64,000 nt of DNA from the NCBI RefSeq assembly GCF_024385505.1, contig NZ_JANFLT010000006.1, forward strand, positions 310,001 to 374,000, given 5' to 3'. The notes under the pieces are model-generated. The model had not been told where the DNA came from, did no database searches, and was given only the letters and a program-made list of their open reading frames with translations. The position numbers and the translations under genes were made by a program. How positions within the stretch are numbered: position 1 is the first letter of the stretch; each line of letters begins with the position of its first letter. The DNA comes from Arthrobacter zhaoxinii. GTDB lineage: Bacteria; Actinomycetota; Actinomycetes; Actinomycetales; Micrococcaceae. This document shows, piece after piece, positions 17,068-26,279 of the stretch.

Positions 17068-17481
17068 ATGAGTACCCCACCGCCCGTCCCGTCCGCTGCT
17101 GTCACCGATGAGGGCCGGTGCCCCTGCCTCAGCGGGGAAACCTACGGGAACTGCTGCGGACGGTTCCACTCCGGAACTGCTGCCGCCCCCACTGCGGAGG
17201 CATTGATGCGCTCGCGGTACAGCGCCTTCGCCACCGGCAACGTGCCCTATCTGTTGGCTACCTGGCACCCGGACCACCGCCCCGCAACCCTCGAACTGGA
17301 TCCGGGGATCGAATGGCGCCGGCTGGATATCCTCTCCACCTCGGGCGGCGGCCCGCTGGACACCACCGGCACCGTGGAGTTCTGTGCCCACTACCGGCAG
17401 GACGGGCAGCGCGGCACGCAACAGGAACTAAGCAGTTTTATCCGCAAACAGGGCCAATGGCTCTACGTGGACGGACGATAG
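17068..17481 (+). CDS. YchJ-like SEC-C motif protein
   Basis: A 137-residue protein of the YchJ/UPF0225 group. The N-terminal zinc-binding SEC-C-like motif CPCLSGETYGNCCGRFH holds four Cys, followed by AEALMRSRYSAFATGNVPYLLATWHP, of which the MRSRYSAF core is the family signature, and a C-terminal NTF2-like segment (FCAHYRQDGQ, ELSSFIRKQGQWLYVDG). Its function is unknown. The ATG at 17068 has GGAG only two bases upstream; a GATACT box (17056-17061) suggests a leaderless message. Confidence 0.85.
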   Translation: MSTPPPVPSAAVTDEGRCPCLSGETYGNCCGRFHSGTAAAPTAEALMRSRYSAFATGNVPYLLATWHPDHRPATLELDPGIEWRRLDILSTSGGGPLDTTGTVEFCAHYRQDGQRGTQQELSSFIRKQGQWLYVDGR

Positions 17482-17629
17482 GCCGCCGCTTCTTCCGGAC
17501 CGGCACGGGTGGCACCTAGGCTGGAAAGCATCCGACGGCGGCCCCGCAACAGGCCCGCTCAGGGAAGCTCCCGAAACGCAGGCGCATCAGAGGTCCTGCA
17601 CGTAAGTCGGATGAGCAGGCGAGGACACT

Positions 17630-18685
17630 ATGAAAGCACTCGTTTACGAAGGCCCCGGCCAGAAGTCGTGGAAGGACGTTCCCGACCCTCAGATCCAGGA
17701 CCCGCGCGATGCCATCGTCAAGATAGACACCACCACCATCTGCGGCACTGATCTGCATATCCTCAAGGGCGACGTTCCGGCAGTCACGCCGGGCCGGATC
17801 CTTGGCCATGAGGGTGTCGGCACCGTGACGGAGACGGGGTCCGGGGTGAACGCCTTCAAAACCGGAGACAAGGTCATCCTGTCCTGCGTCTCGGCGGACG
17901 GCTCCTGCAGCTTCTGCAAGGACGGGCTCTATTCGCACTGCACCGGAGAGGAAGGACAGTCCGGGATCGGTTGGATCTTCGGACACCTGATCGACGGGAC
18001 GCAGGCCGAGTACGTCCGCGTGCCGTACGCGGACACTTCCATGTACCGGCTGCCCGAAAACGTCTCCCAGGAGCACGGTGTCCTGCTCAGCGATATCTTC
18101 CCCACCGGCTTTGAGATGGGTGTGCAGTACGGGCAGGTTCAGCCGGGCGACGTCGTCGCAGTGATCGGTGCAGGTCCCGTGGGGCTGGCCGTCATTGCGA
18201 CCTCGGGATTGTACGGTGCGGCGAAAATCATTGCCGTGGACCTGGACGCCAACCGGGTGGAGCAGGCCCGGAAATTCGGTGCCACCCACGGAGTGAACTC
18301 CGGGGATGCGAACTGGCGGGAACAGATCATGGACCTGACCGACGGCTGGGGCGTGGACGTGGCCGTGGAGGCCGTGGGCATTCCTGCCACGTTCGAGATG
18401 TGCACCAACATTGTTCGGCCCGGCGGCAACGTGGCCAACGTGGGGGTACACGGGACGCCTGTCAGCCTGGAGTTGGACCGGCTGTGGATCGAGAACATCA
18501 ACATCAGCATGGGCTTGGTGAATACCAACACCCTCTCCATGCTCCTGAAGCTGATTGCCGAGGGAAAGCTGCCGGCCGAGGAGTTCATCAGCCACCGCTA
18601 TGCGCTGGGCGACATCCTAACGGCGTACGACACCTTCTCCCGGGCCGCGGAAACCAACGCGCTGAAGGTGATCCTGCAGGCCTGA
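17630..18685 (+). CDS. Zinc-dependent alcohol dehydrogenase
   Basis: A 351-residue medium-chain dehydrogenase. Catalytic zinc ligands are in TICGTDLHI (Cys 38) and GHEGVG (His, Glu near 60). The structural zinc lobe is unusual: CSFCKDGLYSHC supplies fewer spaced Cys than liver ADH. The nucleotide motif is GAGPVGLA near 175. It resembles the isopropanol/secondary-alcohol dehydrogenase branch (NISMGLVNTNT, GKLPAEEFISHRY near the end). GAGGA precedes the ATG by 7 bases. It is followed by a second dehydrogenase, but a strong terminator separates them. Confidence 0.88.
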   Translation: MKALVYEGPGQKSWKDVPDPQIQDPRDAIVKIDTTTICGTDLHILKGDVPAVTPGRILGHEGVGTVTETGSGVNAFKTGDKVILSCVSADGSCSFCKDGLYSHCTGEEGQSGIGWIFGHLIDGTQAEYVRVPYADTSMYRLPENVSQEHGVLLSDIFPTGFEMGVQYGQVQPGDVVAVIGAGPVGLAVIATSGLYGAAKIIAVDLDANRVEQARKFGATHGVNSGDANWREQIMDLTDGWGVDVAVEAVGIPATFEMCTNIVRPGGNVANVGVHGTPVSLELDRLWIENINISMGLVNTNTLSMLLKLIAEGKLPAEEFISHRYALGDILTAYDTFSRAAETNALKVILQA

Positions 18686-18707
18686 ACGGGTCTTCAGCGG
18701 GCAGGAG

Positions 18708-18738
18708 GGCGGCGGCCGGTACCGGCTGCCGCCTTTTT
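18708..18738 (+). terminator. Intrinsic terminator between the two dehydrogenase genes
   Basis: A 13-bp stem with one G-T pair (18708-18720 with 18721-18733, GTAC at the tip) is followed by TTTTT (18734-18738). Confidence 0.9.
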
Positions 18739-18817
18739 GCGCATTGGAGGCACAGGCAGATAATGGGAACCGCGGCCGCGTCTGCTCCCGCAGTTCTCAG
18801 CTCAGAAGAGGTTTTCC

Positions 18818-19834
18818 ATGTCGAACGGCACCATGATTGCAGGGCGGCTCAACGTTGAGACCGGCACCTTCTCCATGAAGGAAGTTCCGATTCCCGATCC
18901 CGGTCCGGGCTTTGTCCGTATCAAGGTCGGAGCCGCGGGCGTGTGCCTGTCCGACGTACACCTGATCCAGGGGCTGCTGCGTCCGCAGTTCCTCAAAGGC
19001 AGCGAGGTCACCCTCGGCCACGAGGTGGCCGGCACTGTGGACCTGCCCGGAACAGGAGTCACCTCCGTGGCTCCCGGCGACCGGGTGGTGGTCCAGGCCG
19101 GGTACGAATACAACGGCGTCACGCTCACCATGGGTGTTGATTACGACGGCGGCTGGGCCGAGTACCTCGTGGTCCCCGCCGGTGTGCTGGTGCCGCTGGG
19201 GGAGGACATCCCCTTCGACCAGGCATCCATCATTCCCGACGCCGTGTCCACCCCGTGGGCTGCCATTGCCTCCACTGCGGAGGTGCGCGCCGGTGAAGCA
19301 GTGGGCGTCTGGGGCATCGGCGGGCTCGGTGCCCACGGTGTCCAGCTGCTGCGCCTGATCGGTGCCGCGCCCATCATTGCCGTGGACCCCATCCCCGAGG
19401 CCCGGGAGCGGGCCCTGGAATTCGGTGCCGATCTTGCCCTCGATCCGATGGCCGAGGACTTCTCGGACGCCATGAAGGCCGCCACCGCCGGCCAAGGGCT
19501 GGACGTCGCCCTGGACTTCGCCGGCGTCGACGCCGTCCGCGCCCAGGCCATCAACTGCCTGGGCCGGAGCGGGCGCCTCGTGCTCGTGGGCCTGTCCGGC
19601 AAGCCGATGACCATCAATGACAGCACCGGCTTCTCCTACGCGCGCAAGCAGATCCGCGGCCATTACGGCTCGGACGCCCACCACGTGCCGCAGCTGGTAT
19701 CCCTCGCCCGGCTGGGCCGGCTCGACTTCGCCAAGTCCGTCAGTGCCCGCATTCCGCTGGCCGACGCCGAGCAGGCGGTCAAGGCCCTGGATGCCAAGGA
19801 AGGCAACCCGATCCGCCTGGTGCTGATTCCGTAG
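18818..19834 (+). CDS. Medium-chain alcohol dehydrogenase without structural zinc lobe
   Basis: A 338-residue MDR oxidoreductase. Catalytic zinc residues are retained (GVCLSDVHL with Cys 43; GHEVAG). The four-Cys structural zinc lobe is absent and replaced by QAGYEYNGVTLTMGVDYDGG. The nucleotide-binding motif is GIGGLGAHG near residue 167. The absence of the lobe places it with zinc-containing ADHs that lost the second site; substrate unknown. GAAGAGG lies 8 bases before the ATG. Confidence 0.86.
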   Translation: MSNGTMIAGRLNVETGTFSMKEVPIPDPGPGFVRIKVGAAGVCLSDVHLIQGLLRPQFLKGSEVTLGHEVAGTVDLPGTGVTSVAPGDRVVVQAGYEYNGVTLTMGVDYDGGWAEYLVVPAGVLVPLGEDIPFDQASIIPDAVSTPWAAIASTAEVRAGEAVGVWGIGGLGAHGVQLLRLIGAAPIIAVDPIPEARERALEFGADLALDPMAEDFSDAMKAATAGQGLDVALDFAGVDAVRAQAINCLGRSGRLVLVGLSGKPMTINDSTGFSYARKQIRGHYGSDAHHVPQLVSLARLGRLDFAKSVSARIPLADAEQAVKALDAKEGNPIRLVLIP

Positions 19835-19849
19835 CGTCCTGCGCTACGG
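19829..19849 (+). terminator. Hairpin overlapping the dehydrogenase stop codon
   Basis: An 8-bp perfect stem CCGTAGCG / CGCTACGG with a 5-base loop spans the stop codon. There is no T run, so termination is only likely by position. Confidence 0.45.
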
Positions 19850-19863
19850 CATGTTGGCATAGC

Positions 19864-19977
19864 GGACGGCTGGGGAACCTGGACCTGGAGTACTTCGGCT
19901 TCGCAGTGGTGGGCGTGTTCGGTGGAGCCTGGGGAATCGCCTACGCGTTGTGGCGGGTCTCGGGGCGGATGGGTTGA
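19864..19977 (+). pseudogene. C-terminal remnant of a NiCoT nickel/cobalt transporter
   Basis: The frame ending at the TGA of 19975 encodes LGNLDLEYFGFAVVGVFGG followed by AWGIAYALWRVSGRMG. This closely resembles the last transmembrane helix of HoxN/NixA-type nickel permeases, whose C-terminus typically reads like LDLEYVGF-IVGLF--TW-IA---W. No start codon or earlier helices are present; the sequence before 19864 is unrelated. It lies just past the urease cluster, where nickel importers are often found, which supports a decayed transporter. The rest of the gap to 20091 has no gene I can see. Confidence 0.5.
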
Positions 19978-20091
19978 CTGCTTCTGAGGGGACTGCAGGC
20001 CGAACCGTACCCGAACCATCGTCCGCCGCCTTTCTAGGGCTCGCCGCGTGGCCGAGATGAAGGCAGACGCGCCGCTGCCGGTGCCCACCCG

Positions 20092-20814
20092 TCACAGCCG
20101 CCGCAGGTAGCGTTCCGGACCGTCGAGGAAACTCTTCCAATTGGTCACCAGATCCAGTTCGTCCCACTGACGCTCCCGGAATCCCCACGAACCCAGTTCG
20201 AGGATCCGGGCTCCCGGAAGCGCGGCGAGAAGCGGCGAGTGGGTGGAGAGCAGGACCTGCGATTTACCGTCGGCAAGCAGATCCTTGAGGACACCCAGCA
20301 GGGCCAGGCAGCCGGAGAAGGACAACGCGGATTCGGGTTCGTCCAGGACCCACAGCCCCGGTCCGCGGAACCGGTCCGACGCCAGTGCCAGGAAGGATTC
20401 CCCGTGCGAGAGGGAATGGAATTCGACGTCCAGACGGGAGGTGGAGGGGTTCTGCTCCAGATAGGTGAAGAATCCGTGCATCGTCTCGGCCCGCAGGAAG
20501 TAGCCCCGTTTCGTCGCTCCGGGATTACGCACCAGTTGCAGGTGGCTGCTGAGCTCTGATTCGGTGCTGCGGGTGGTGTGGCGGGCGCCGGTGGAACCGC
20601 CTTCGGGGGAGAGCCCAAAAGCCAGTGCCACCGATTCGATCAGCGTGGACTTGCCGGAACCGTTTTCGCCCACGAAGACGGTGGCCGGGGCAAGGTCAAG
20701 ACCCGCATCCAGAAGCTGGGCCACTGGAGGAAGGGTTGCCGGCCACTTCTGCCGGTTCAGGGGTTCCAAGGGGTGCTCCCGAACCTGGCGGATGGGGAAT
20801 CGGTCGGTGAACAT
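20092..20814 (-). CDS. AAA family ATPase (ABC-like nucleotide-binding fold)
   Basis: A 240-residue soluble ATPase. Walker A is VFVGENGSGKSTL near residue 47, the signature-like SLSHGESFLAL lies in the second half, Walker B is LWVLDEPESALS, and the switch His is in LLSTHSPLLAAL. This arrangement matches stand-alone SMC/Rad50-like ATPases annotated as AAA-family, which lack a coiled coil and membrane partner. The ATG at 20814 lies inside the 3' end of ureD, so it is cotranscribed with the urease genes, but a role in urease is not implied. Confidence 0.85.
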   Translation of the reverse strand: MFTDRFPIRQVREHPLEPLNRQKWPATLPPVAQLLDAGLDLAPATVFVGENGSGKSTLIESVALAFGLSPEGGSTGARHTTRSTESELSSHLQLVRNPGATKRGYFLRAETMHGFFTYLEQNPSTSRLDVEFHSLSHGESFLALASDRFRGPGLWVLDEPESALSFSGCLALLGVLKDLLADGKSQVLLSTHSPLLAALPGARILELGSWGFRERQWDELDLVTNWKSFLDGPERYLRRL

Positions 20815-21649
20815 ACGCAGATTGTGCCATCTTTAGGCGTGCCGGATCAGGTCGAGGTTCGGCCAGCAGCTGCTCCTTCCAGTACCGGTATTCCGGATCG
20901 GTGCCCCGGGCGGCTTCATGCGCTGTTGCGGCAAGTGCGCGCACCACCGCTCCCTCCGCCGCCAAATCCAGACGCTGCGCAGCGGTCCTGCCCGGGCCGC
21001 CGTCCGGAGGCAGGGACTGCGGACGCCAGCCCGCCGCCGTCGCGCTGTCCAATACTTTCGAGGTCCCCAGGACGCCGACGGCGCGGTGCCGCGGTCCGTG
21101 CAGGTCCAGGTCCTCATAGAGGTAGTCTCCGGCGGGTCCGGCCAGCCGGGTCCTGCTGCGCAGCGGGCCGGCCTCCTCGCCGGAGCGGCCAAGGACCAGA
21201 GTTTCGCGGATCAGTATCCGGGCGCCGGCGGCGAGCTGCACGCGGGTTTCGCGCAGCACGTTGGACCCGGCGGCGGCCACTACGGGTGCCCCCTCCCAGA
21301 TCAGCACGGCATCCTCGGCGAGCACGGCCTCGAGCGTCCAGCGGGACTGCTTGCCCTCGGCGTCGTACGCCACCATCCCGGCCGGTTCGATCACTTCCAG
21401 GGTGACGCCGGCGCCCACAGTCACCTCGATGCGTACATCGTCTCCGCCGAGCAGCATCATGGAGATACCGATCAGGGCGACCCGCAGCTGCCGTGAACCG
21501 GCAGCCGAGCCGCCGGCAACCGGCCGGGGAGCCAGGTACTGGCCCTGGTCCAGCAGCGCGAAGCGCGCGCCGTCGCCGGTGCATTCCACCGCGATGCGGG
21601 TGGGCCGCGGGGCCTGCAGGGCAGGGAACCTCCGTGCAGGGCCCGGCAC
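20696..21649 (-). CDS. ureD: Urease accessory protein UreD
   Basis: About 317 residues. UreD (UreH) helps form the UreDFG complex that delivers nickel to apo-urease. Recognisable parts are VALIGISMMLLGGDDVRIEV, GAGVTLEVIEPAGMVAYD, WEGAPVVAAAGSNVLRET, IRETLVLGRSGEEAGPLRSR and GVLGTSKVLDS. The start is uncertain: the GTG at 21649 lies 4 bases after the ureG stop. The end overlaps the next gene by 119 bases; the last 45 or so residues (Pro/Gly/Ser rich) have no UreD character, as if the original stop had been lost. Confidence 0.85.
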   Translation of the reverse strand: MPGPARRFPALQAPRPTRIAVECTGDGARFALLDQGQYLAPRPVAGGSAAGSRQLRVALIGISMMLLGGDDVRIEVTVGAGVTLEVIEPAGMVAYDAEGKQSRWTLEAVLAEDAVLIWEGAPVVAAAGSNVLRETRVQLAAGARILIRETLVLGRSGEEAGPLRSRTRLAGPAGDYLYEDLDLHGPRHRAVGVLGTSKVLDSATAAGWRPQSLPPDGGPGRTAAQRLDLAAEGAVVRALAATAHEAARGTDPEYRYWKEQLLAEPRPDPARLKMAQSAYVHRPIPHPPGSGAPLGTPEPAEVAGNPSSSGPASGCGS

Positions 21650-21653
21650 CGGC

Positions 21654-22403
21654 TCAGTGCTGATGGCGGACAGCGTCTTCCTCCCCGTGCGTGTGGACGT
21701 AGCCGCCGTCCTCATCGGCATGGAAATGCGGTGCCATGGGACCGGGATCCTGCGGGACGTGCTGCCCGGAGCGGTGGCTGGCGACCAGCCCGCGGACCCA
21801 GACGCAGAGTTTCTCCACGGTGTCCTGCTGCTTGCGGGAAAGGGCCAGCACCGGGCCGCCTTCCCGGGCCTCGACGGCGTCCGCCACCATCTGCTCAACG
21901 TCCACCTCCACATAGGGAGCCAGATCGATCTTGTTGATCACCAGCAGGTCGGCGCGGGCAATGCCGGGTCCGCCCTTCCGGGCAACATCACCGCCGCCGG
22001 CAACGTCCAGGACGAAGATCTGCGCATCCACCAGTGCGGGGGAGAAGGTAGCGGTGAGGTTGTCCCCGCCGCTTTCGACGAGGACCAGGTCCAGCGGAGC
22101 GAAGTCCGCCTCCAGATCCTCCACGGCAAGCAGGTTGGTGGTCACATCGTCGCGGATGGCCGTGTGCGGACAGGCTCCGGTTTCCACGGCCCGGATCCGC
22201 TCTTCCGGCAGTACCCCCGCGGAGCGGAGGAACCGGGCATCCTCGTCGGTGTAGATGTCATTGGTGATGACGCCGATCTGCAGCTCCCCGGCCATGGCCC
22301 GGCAGATGGTGGCGATCAGTGAGCTCTTGCCGGTGCCGACCGGGCCGGCAACTCCCAGCCGCAGCGAGCGGGTGGACGGGGCAGGGGACGAAGTATCAGG
22401 CAA
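21654..22403 (-). CDS. ureG: Urease accessory GTPase UreG with C-terminal His-rich tail
   Basis: A 249-residue SIMIBI-class GTPase that powers nickel insertion into urease. The P-loop GPVGTGKS is at 20-27, the nickel-binding Cys-Pro-His at 78-80, [13 protein letters not shown] follows, and NKIDLAPYV is the guanine-specificity motif. The last 23 residues contain seven His ([17 protein letters not shown]...), a likely nickel reservoir. The start is a TTG at 22403, supported by a perfect AGGAGG at 22411-22416 seven bases away; it overlaps the ureF stop by 8 bases. Confidence 0.95.
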   Translation of the reverse strand: MPDTSSPAPSTRSLRLGVAGPVGTGKSSLIATICRAMAGELQIGVITNDIYTDEDARFLRSAGVLPEERIRAVETGACPHTAIRDDVTTNLLAVEDLEADFAPLDLVLVESGGDNLTATFSPALVDAQIFVLDVAGGGDVARKGGPGIARADLLVINKIDLAPYVEVDVEQMVADAVEAREGGPVLALSRKQQDTVEKLCVWVRGLVASHRSGQHVPQDPGPMAPHFHADEDGGYVHTHGEEDAVRHQH

Positions 22404-23079
22404 CGAACAGCCTCCTTGTTCTGGTGGTGTGGTTTTCGGCCCAGTGCTCCATCAGCGGAGCGCTAAGTGCGGGAATGTCGTCAACACTGCCAACGAGCAG
22501 CGATTCCGCTGCGACGGCGTCCATCTCCCCGGCGGCGGCCAGGATCCAGCCGGTCGCCTCCATCGGATCGATCGGCAGCAGCTTCAGTGCGGCCGCCACT
22601 ACCGACTGCGCATCGTCGTAGCAGCACAGCCGGGCGAGCTGCAGCTCGCCGACGCCGAGGGCAGCAGCGGTGACGGCCAGGGCGACGGGACGGGTGGGGC
22701 GGGGGACGGTCCGCTGCAGCTCGACGACGGCGGGCGCGTCGGGCCTCAGTTTCGAAGCCAGCCGCAGCATGCCGCGGCCGAGCCGGCGGGAAGCGTCCCG
22801 CTGGGCGGCGGAGGGGGTCCGGGCATCGATGGCCGCTTCGATCCGGGGATAGCCGGTGTTGGCCAGGCCGCAGGCGACCCGGTGGGCCAGCACCGCGGCA
22901 GCCGTCTCCACCCTGCCCGCCGTGTGCAGCCGGGCGAGGAGGTAGGGATACACGCCGTCGGCGTCCAGACCTGCGATGACCGCCGGCTCCAGGCCCGCCG
23001 AATGCGAGTACGCCCCGGACGGCAGCCGGGAATCCGCCAGCAGGAAAGCGGCAACACCGGCGTCGTCAGCTGGCAGCAT
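22396..23079 (-). CDS. ureF: Urease accessory protein UreF
   Basis: A 227-residue all-helical protein that acts with UreD and UreG in nickel loading. The N-terminal [19 protein letters not shown] motif is diagnostic of UreF. The ATG at 23079 is 8 bases past the ureC stop. A longer open frame upstream lies inside ureC and is not real. The C-terminus [13 protein letters not shown] overlaps the ureG TTG start, indicating translational coupling. Confidence 0.93.
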   Translation of the reverse strand: MLPADDAGVAAFLLADSRLPSGAYSHSAGLEPAVIAGLDADGVYPYLLARLHTAGRVETAAAVLAHRVACGLANTGYPRIEAAIDARTPSAAQRDASRRLGRGMLRLASKLRPDAPAVVELQRTVPRPTRPVALAVTAAALGVGELQLARLCCYDDAQSVVAAALKLLPIDPMEATGWILAAAGEMDAVAAESLLVGSVDDIPALSAPLMEHWAENHTTRTRRLFVA

Positions 23080-23087
23080 GATTTCCC

Positions 23088-24794
23088 CTAGAACAACGAG
23101 TAGCGCTGGGTCAGGGGCAGCTCGGACGCGGGGGCCGGTTCGACGACCTGCCCGTCGATGCTGACCATAAACGTTTCCGGATTCACCCGGATGTCCGGCA
23201 GCGCCGTGTTGTTCGGCAGCGATGCCTTGGTGACCTCCCGGGTCGAGCGGAGGGCGGTCAGTGTCCGGGTCAGGCCGAGCCGGTCCGCCAGGCCGTCGTC
23301 GAGCGCTGCGGGCGCCACGAAGGTCGTGGACAGATGCGGGGCGGACGACGGCGTTCCCGCCAGTGACTCCCGCATCCATACCGGCTGCGGTGTTGGCAGG
23401 GTGGCGTTGGGATCACCCATCTGGCCGGCCACAATGGCCCCGCCCTTGATGACCAGGGTTGGACGGATGCCGAAGAACGCCGGATCCCACAACACCAGGT
23501 CCGCCATTTTGCCCACCTCGACGGACCCGACCTCATGGTCGATGCCGTGCGCCACTGCCGGGCAGATGGTGTATTTGGCAATGTAGCGGCGCACCCGCTC
23601 GTTGTCGGCCGGGAGCTCGGAGGATGCTGCGCCCATATGGTCCTTCATCACGTGCGCCACCTGCCAGGTGCGGGTGATTGTTTCACCGATCCGTCCCATG
23701 GCCTGGGCGTCGGAGGACGTGATGGACATGGCGCCGAGGTCCTGGAGCACGTCCTCGGCCATCATGGTGTTGGCCCGGATGCGGGACTCGGCGAATGCCA
23801 GGTCCTCCGGAATGCGGGGGTTCAGGTGGTGGCAGACCATCAGCATGTCCAGGTGCTCCGCGACGGTGTTGACCGTGAACGGGAGGGTCGGGTTGGTCGA
23901 CGCCGGCAGCACGTTCGCGGCGGCAGCCACGGTGATGATGTCCGGGGCATGGCCGCCGCCGGCACCCTCGGCATGGAACACGTGGATGCCGCGGCCGTTG
24001 ATCGCCGCCAGCGTGTCCTGCACGTAGCCGGCTTCGTTCAGCGAATCGGCGTGCAAGGCCACCTGCACACCCCACCGGTCCGCCGCGGTCAGCGCGGCGT
24101 CGATGGCGGCCGGCGTCGACCCCCAGTCCTCATGGACCTTGTAGCCGGCGGCGCCGGCGAGGGCCTGCTCTTCCAGTGCGGCCTGGCTGACGGTGTTGCC
24201 CTTGCCGTAGAGCAGGAAATTGAGCGGCAGGTGGTCCAGTGCCCGGTGCATCACCTGCAGGTTCCATGCGCCCGGGGTCACGGTGGTCGCCTTGGACCCT
24301 TCGGCCGGTCCGGTGCCGCCGCCGCCCACGGTGGTAATGCCGGAGGCCAGGGCCTCCCGCAGGGCCTCGGTGCCCAGCAGATGCACATGGGTGTCGATGC
24401 CGCCGGCGGTGAGGATCCGGCGCTCGCCGGAAATGATCTCGGTTCCGGGGCCGATGACCAGCGCCGGATCGACTCCGTCCATGATGTCCGGGTTGCCGGA
24501 CTTTCCGATGCCCGCGATCCGGCCGTTCCGGACGCCGACGTCGGCGCGGACAATGCCCCAGTGGTCCACGATGACGACGTTGGTGATCACCAGGTCCGGA
24601 GCGCCTTCGGCGGAGGTCCGGGTGGACTGGGCCATGGACTCACGGATGTTCTTCCCGCCGCCGAACACGGATTCGTCGCCGCCGAACGTGTGATCCTGTT
24701 CCGGGCTGATCCAGAGGTCGGTATCGCCCAGCCGGATGGAATCGCCCGTGGTGGGACCGTACAAGTGGGCGTATTCGTGCCTGCTGATCCGCAT
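23088..24794 (-). CDS. ureC: Urease subunit alpha
   Basis: The 568-residue catalytic subunit that hydrolyses urea to ammonia and carbamate. All metal and active-site residues are present: His 136 and His 138 (DTHVHLL), the Lys to be carbamylated at 219 (GYKVHEDWG), His 248, His 274, the flap His 322/323 (VCHHLNP) and Asp 362 (SSDAQAMGR). The protein is full length and should be active once nickel is loaded. The ATG follows the ureB stop by two bases. Confidence 0.97.
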   Translation of the reverse strand: MRISRHEYAHLYGPTTGDSIRLGDTDLWISPEQDHTFGGDESVFGGGKNIRESMAQSTRTSAEGAPDLVITNVVIVDHWGIVRADVGVRNGRIAGIGKSGNPDIMDGVDPALVIGPGTEIISGERRILTAGGIDTHVHLLGTEALREALASGITTVGGGGTGPAEGSKATTVTPGAWNLQVMHRALDHLPLNFLLYGKGNTVSQAALEEQALAGAAGYKVHEDWGSTPAAIDAALTAADRWGVQVALHADSLNEAGYVQDTLAAINGRGIHVFHAEGAGGGHAPDIITVAAAANVLPASTNPTLPFTVNTVAEHLDMLMVCHHLNPRIPEDLAFAESRIRANTMMAEDVLQDLGAMSITSSDAQAMGRIGETITRTWQVAHVMKDHMGAASSELPADNERVRRYIAKYTICPAVAHGIDHEVGSVEVGKMADLVLWDPAFFGIRPTLVIKGGAIVAGQMGDPNATLPTPQPVWMRESLAGTPSSAPHLSTTFVAPAALDDGLADRLGLTRTLTALRSTREVTKASLPNNTALPDIRVNPETFMVSIDGQVVEPAPASELPLTQRYSLF

Positions 24795-24796
24795 GC

Positions 24797-25117
24797 TCAG
24801 TCCCCGTCCTGCGGGCCCGTACCCCGTAGCTGAAGGCCCGGAACGGTGCCGCTGCCCGCCAGCCGGACGAGGATGACCTCGCGGGAGGCGCCGGGTTCGA
24901 AGCGGACGGCCGTTCCGGCCGGCACACTCAGCCGGAAGCCGGCAGCGGCAGCGCGGTCGAAGCGCAGCGCCGGATTCACGTCCGCGAAGTGGAAGTGGGA
25001 CCCGATCTGGACGGGACGGTCGCCGTCGTTGGTCACCACCAGGCTGCGGGTTTCCCGGCCGGCATTAAGCTCTAGGTCTCCGCCGGCCGTGCGGATCTCC
25101 CCGGGCACCAGGCTCAT
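24797..25117 (-). CDS. ureB: Urease subunit beta
   Basis: A 106-residue structural subunit. Motifs are [19 protein letters not shown] at the start and [19 protein letters not shown], the signature of the beta subunit; the C-terminus [13 protein letters not shown] is short. Its ATG overlaps the ureA stop by 4 bases (ATGA). Confidence 0.96.
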   Translation of the reverse strand: MSLVPGEIRTAGGDLELNAGRETRSLVVTNDGDRPVQIGSHFHFADVNPALRFDRAAAAGFRLSVPAGTAVRFEPGASREVILVRLAGSGTVPGLQLRGTGPQDGD

Positions 25118-25416
25118 GAGATCGGATCCGTAATGGTGACCAGTTTCCGTCCGTCCGGAAACGTGGCTTCAATCTGCAGGTCCGGAATCATTTCCGGGAC
25201 CCCTTCCATCACCTCGTCGCGGCGAAGGACCGAGCGTCCCTCACTCATGAGGTCCGCGACCAGTCCGCCCTCACGCGCCCGCTCGATCACCCAGCAGGAA
25301 AGCAGGGCCACGGCTTCGGGGTAGTTGAGCCGGACGCCGCGTCCCCTGCGGTCCCGTGCCACCATGCCGGCAACACTGAGCAACAGCTTGTCCTTATCAG
25401 CGGGAGTGAGGAACAT
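25114..25416 (-). CDS. ureA: Urease subunit gamma
   Basis: A 100-residue subunit, the usual size, with [59 protein letters not shown] and VTITDPI in order. It is the first gene of the operon ureA-B-C-F-G-D; no ureE is present. The ATG at 25416 is used, since the frame upstream is antisense to the divergent exporter. Confidence 0.96.
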   Translation of the reverse strand: MFLTPADKDKLLLSVAGMVARDRRGRGVRLNYPEAVALLSCWVIERAREGGLVADLMSEGRSVLRRDEVMEGVPEMIPDLQIEATFPDGRKLVTITDPIS

Positions 25417-25518
25417 GCGCCGATTCTGCCACCGGGTTGTTTCCGTGGTGTTGCGTAATTGCAGAAGATGACGGCGGAAAATTGAAGGCCGGGAAGAGAA
25501 GGGACATAGACTTCGGCG

Positions 25519-26268
25519 GTGAGCTCCGGACTGCTGCTGACCATACTGATCGCCGTCTTTGTCGGCGGAATCGCACAGCGGGTGGCCGGCATCGGGTTCG
25601 GACTCCTGCTGGCGCCGTTCCTTATTGTTGCCCTGGGGCCGCACCAGGGGGTGGCGGTCACCAACGTCTGCGGTGCGCTGGCGGCCGGCCTGGTGATCCG
25701 GCACGTGTGGCGGCGTATTGACTGGAGCATGTACGTCTCGCTGGCGGTGCCGGCAGCACTCGGGGTGCTGCTGGGAACCTACGCGGCATCCGTCCTGCCC
25801 GTGGGACCGCTGGAAATCGGCGTCGGCGTTTTTATGCTCGCCGCACTGACCTCATCACTGGTGCTGAACCGCACGGAGAGGGTGCTGCGCGGCAGCATTC
25901 CGAAAACGGCCGCCGGCCTGCTGGCCGGGATCAGCAATTCGATGGCAGGGGCGGGAGTCCCGGCCGTGAGCGCCTACGCCGTGCTGGCCCGGTGGCCGCA
26001 GGCGTCCTTTATGGCAACCATGCAGCCTTTCCTGGCGACGCTGAGCCTGACCACCCTGACCGTCCGCGCCGTGATTGACCCGGGGGCGTGGCCGCAGCTG
26101 GCCTGGTGGATATGGGTGGTGCTCTGCGTCCTCACGGCCGCCGGACTCAGCGCAGGCAGCCTGCTCGCGCCGCACGTACCCGAAGCAACGGCACGCCGCA
26201 TCGTCGTCGCCCTGGCGTATCTGGGTGCCGCATCCGCCCTGGTCAAAGGGATTATCGACCTGCAGTAA
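25519..26268 (+). CDS. TauE/SafE-family membrane exporter, first copy
   Basis: A 249-residue protein with about 7-8 membrane helices. It has the family repeats [20 protein letters not shown] at the N-terminus and [20 protein letters not shown] in the middle. Members export sulfite or sulfonates, though the substrate here is unknown. It begins with GTG at 25519 and lacks a clear ribosome site; TAGACT at 25507-25512 suggests a leaderless transcript. It is a paralogue of the protein at 38001 and is divergent from ureA. Confidence 0.83.
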   Translation: MSSGLLLTILIAVFVGGIAQRVAGIGFGLLLAPFLIVALGPHQGVAVTNVCGALAAGLVIRHVWRRIDWSMYVSLAVPAALGVLLGTYAASVLPVGPLEIGVGVFMLAALTSSLVLNRTERVLRGSIPKTAAGLLAGISNSMAGAGVPAVSAYAVLARWPQASFMATMQPFLATLSLTTLTVRAVIDPGAWPQLAWWIWVVLCVLTAAGLSAGSLLAPHVPEATARRIVVALAYLGAASALVKGIIDLQ

Positions 26269-26279
26269 CCCGAGGGAGC

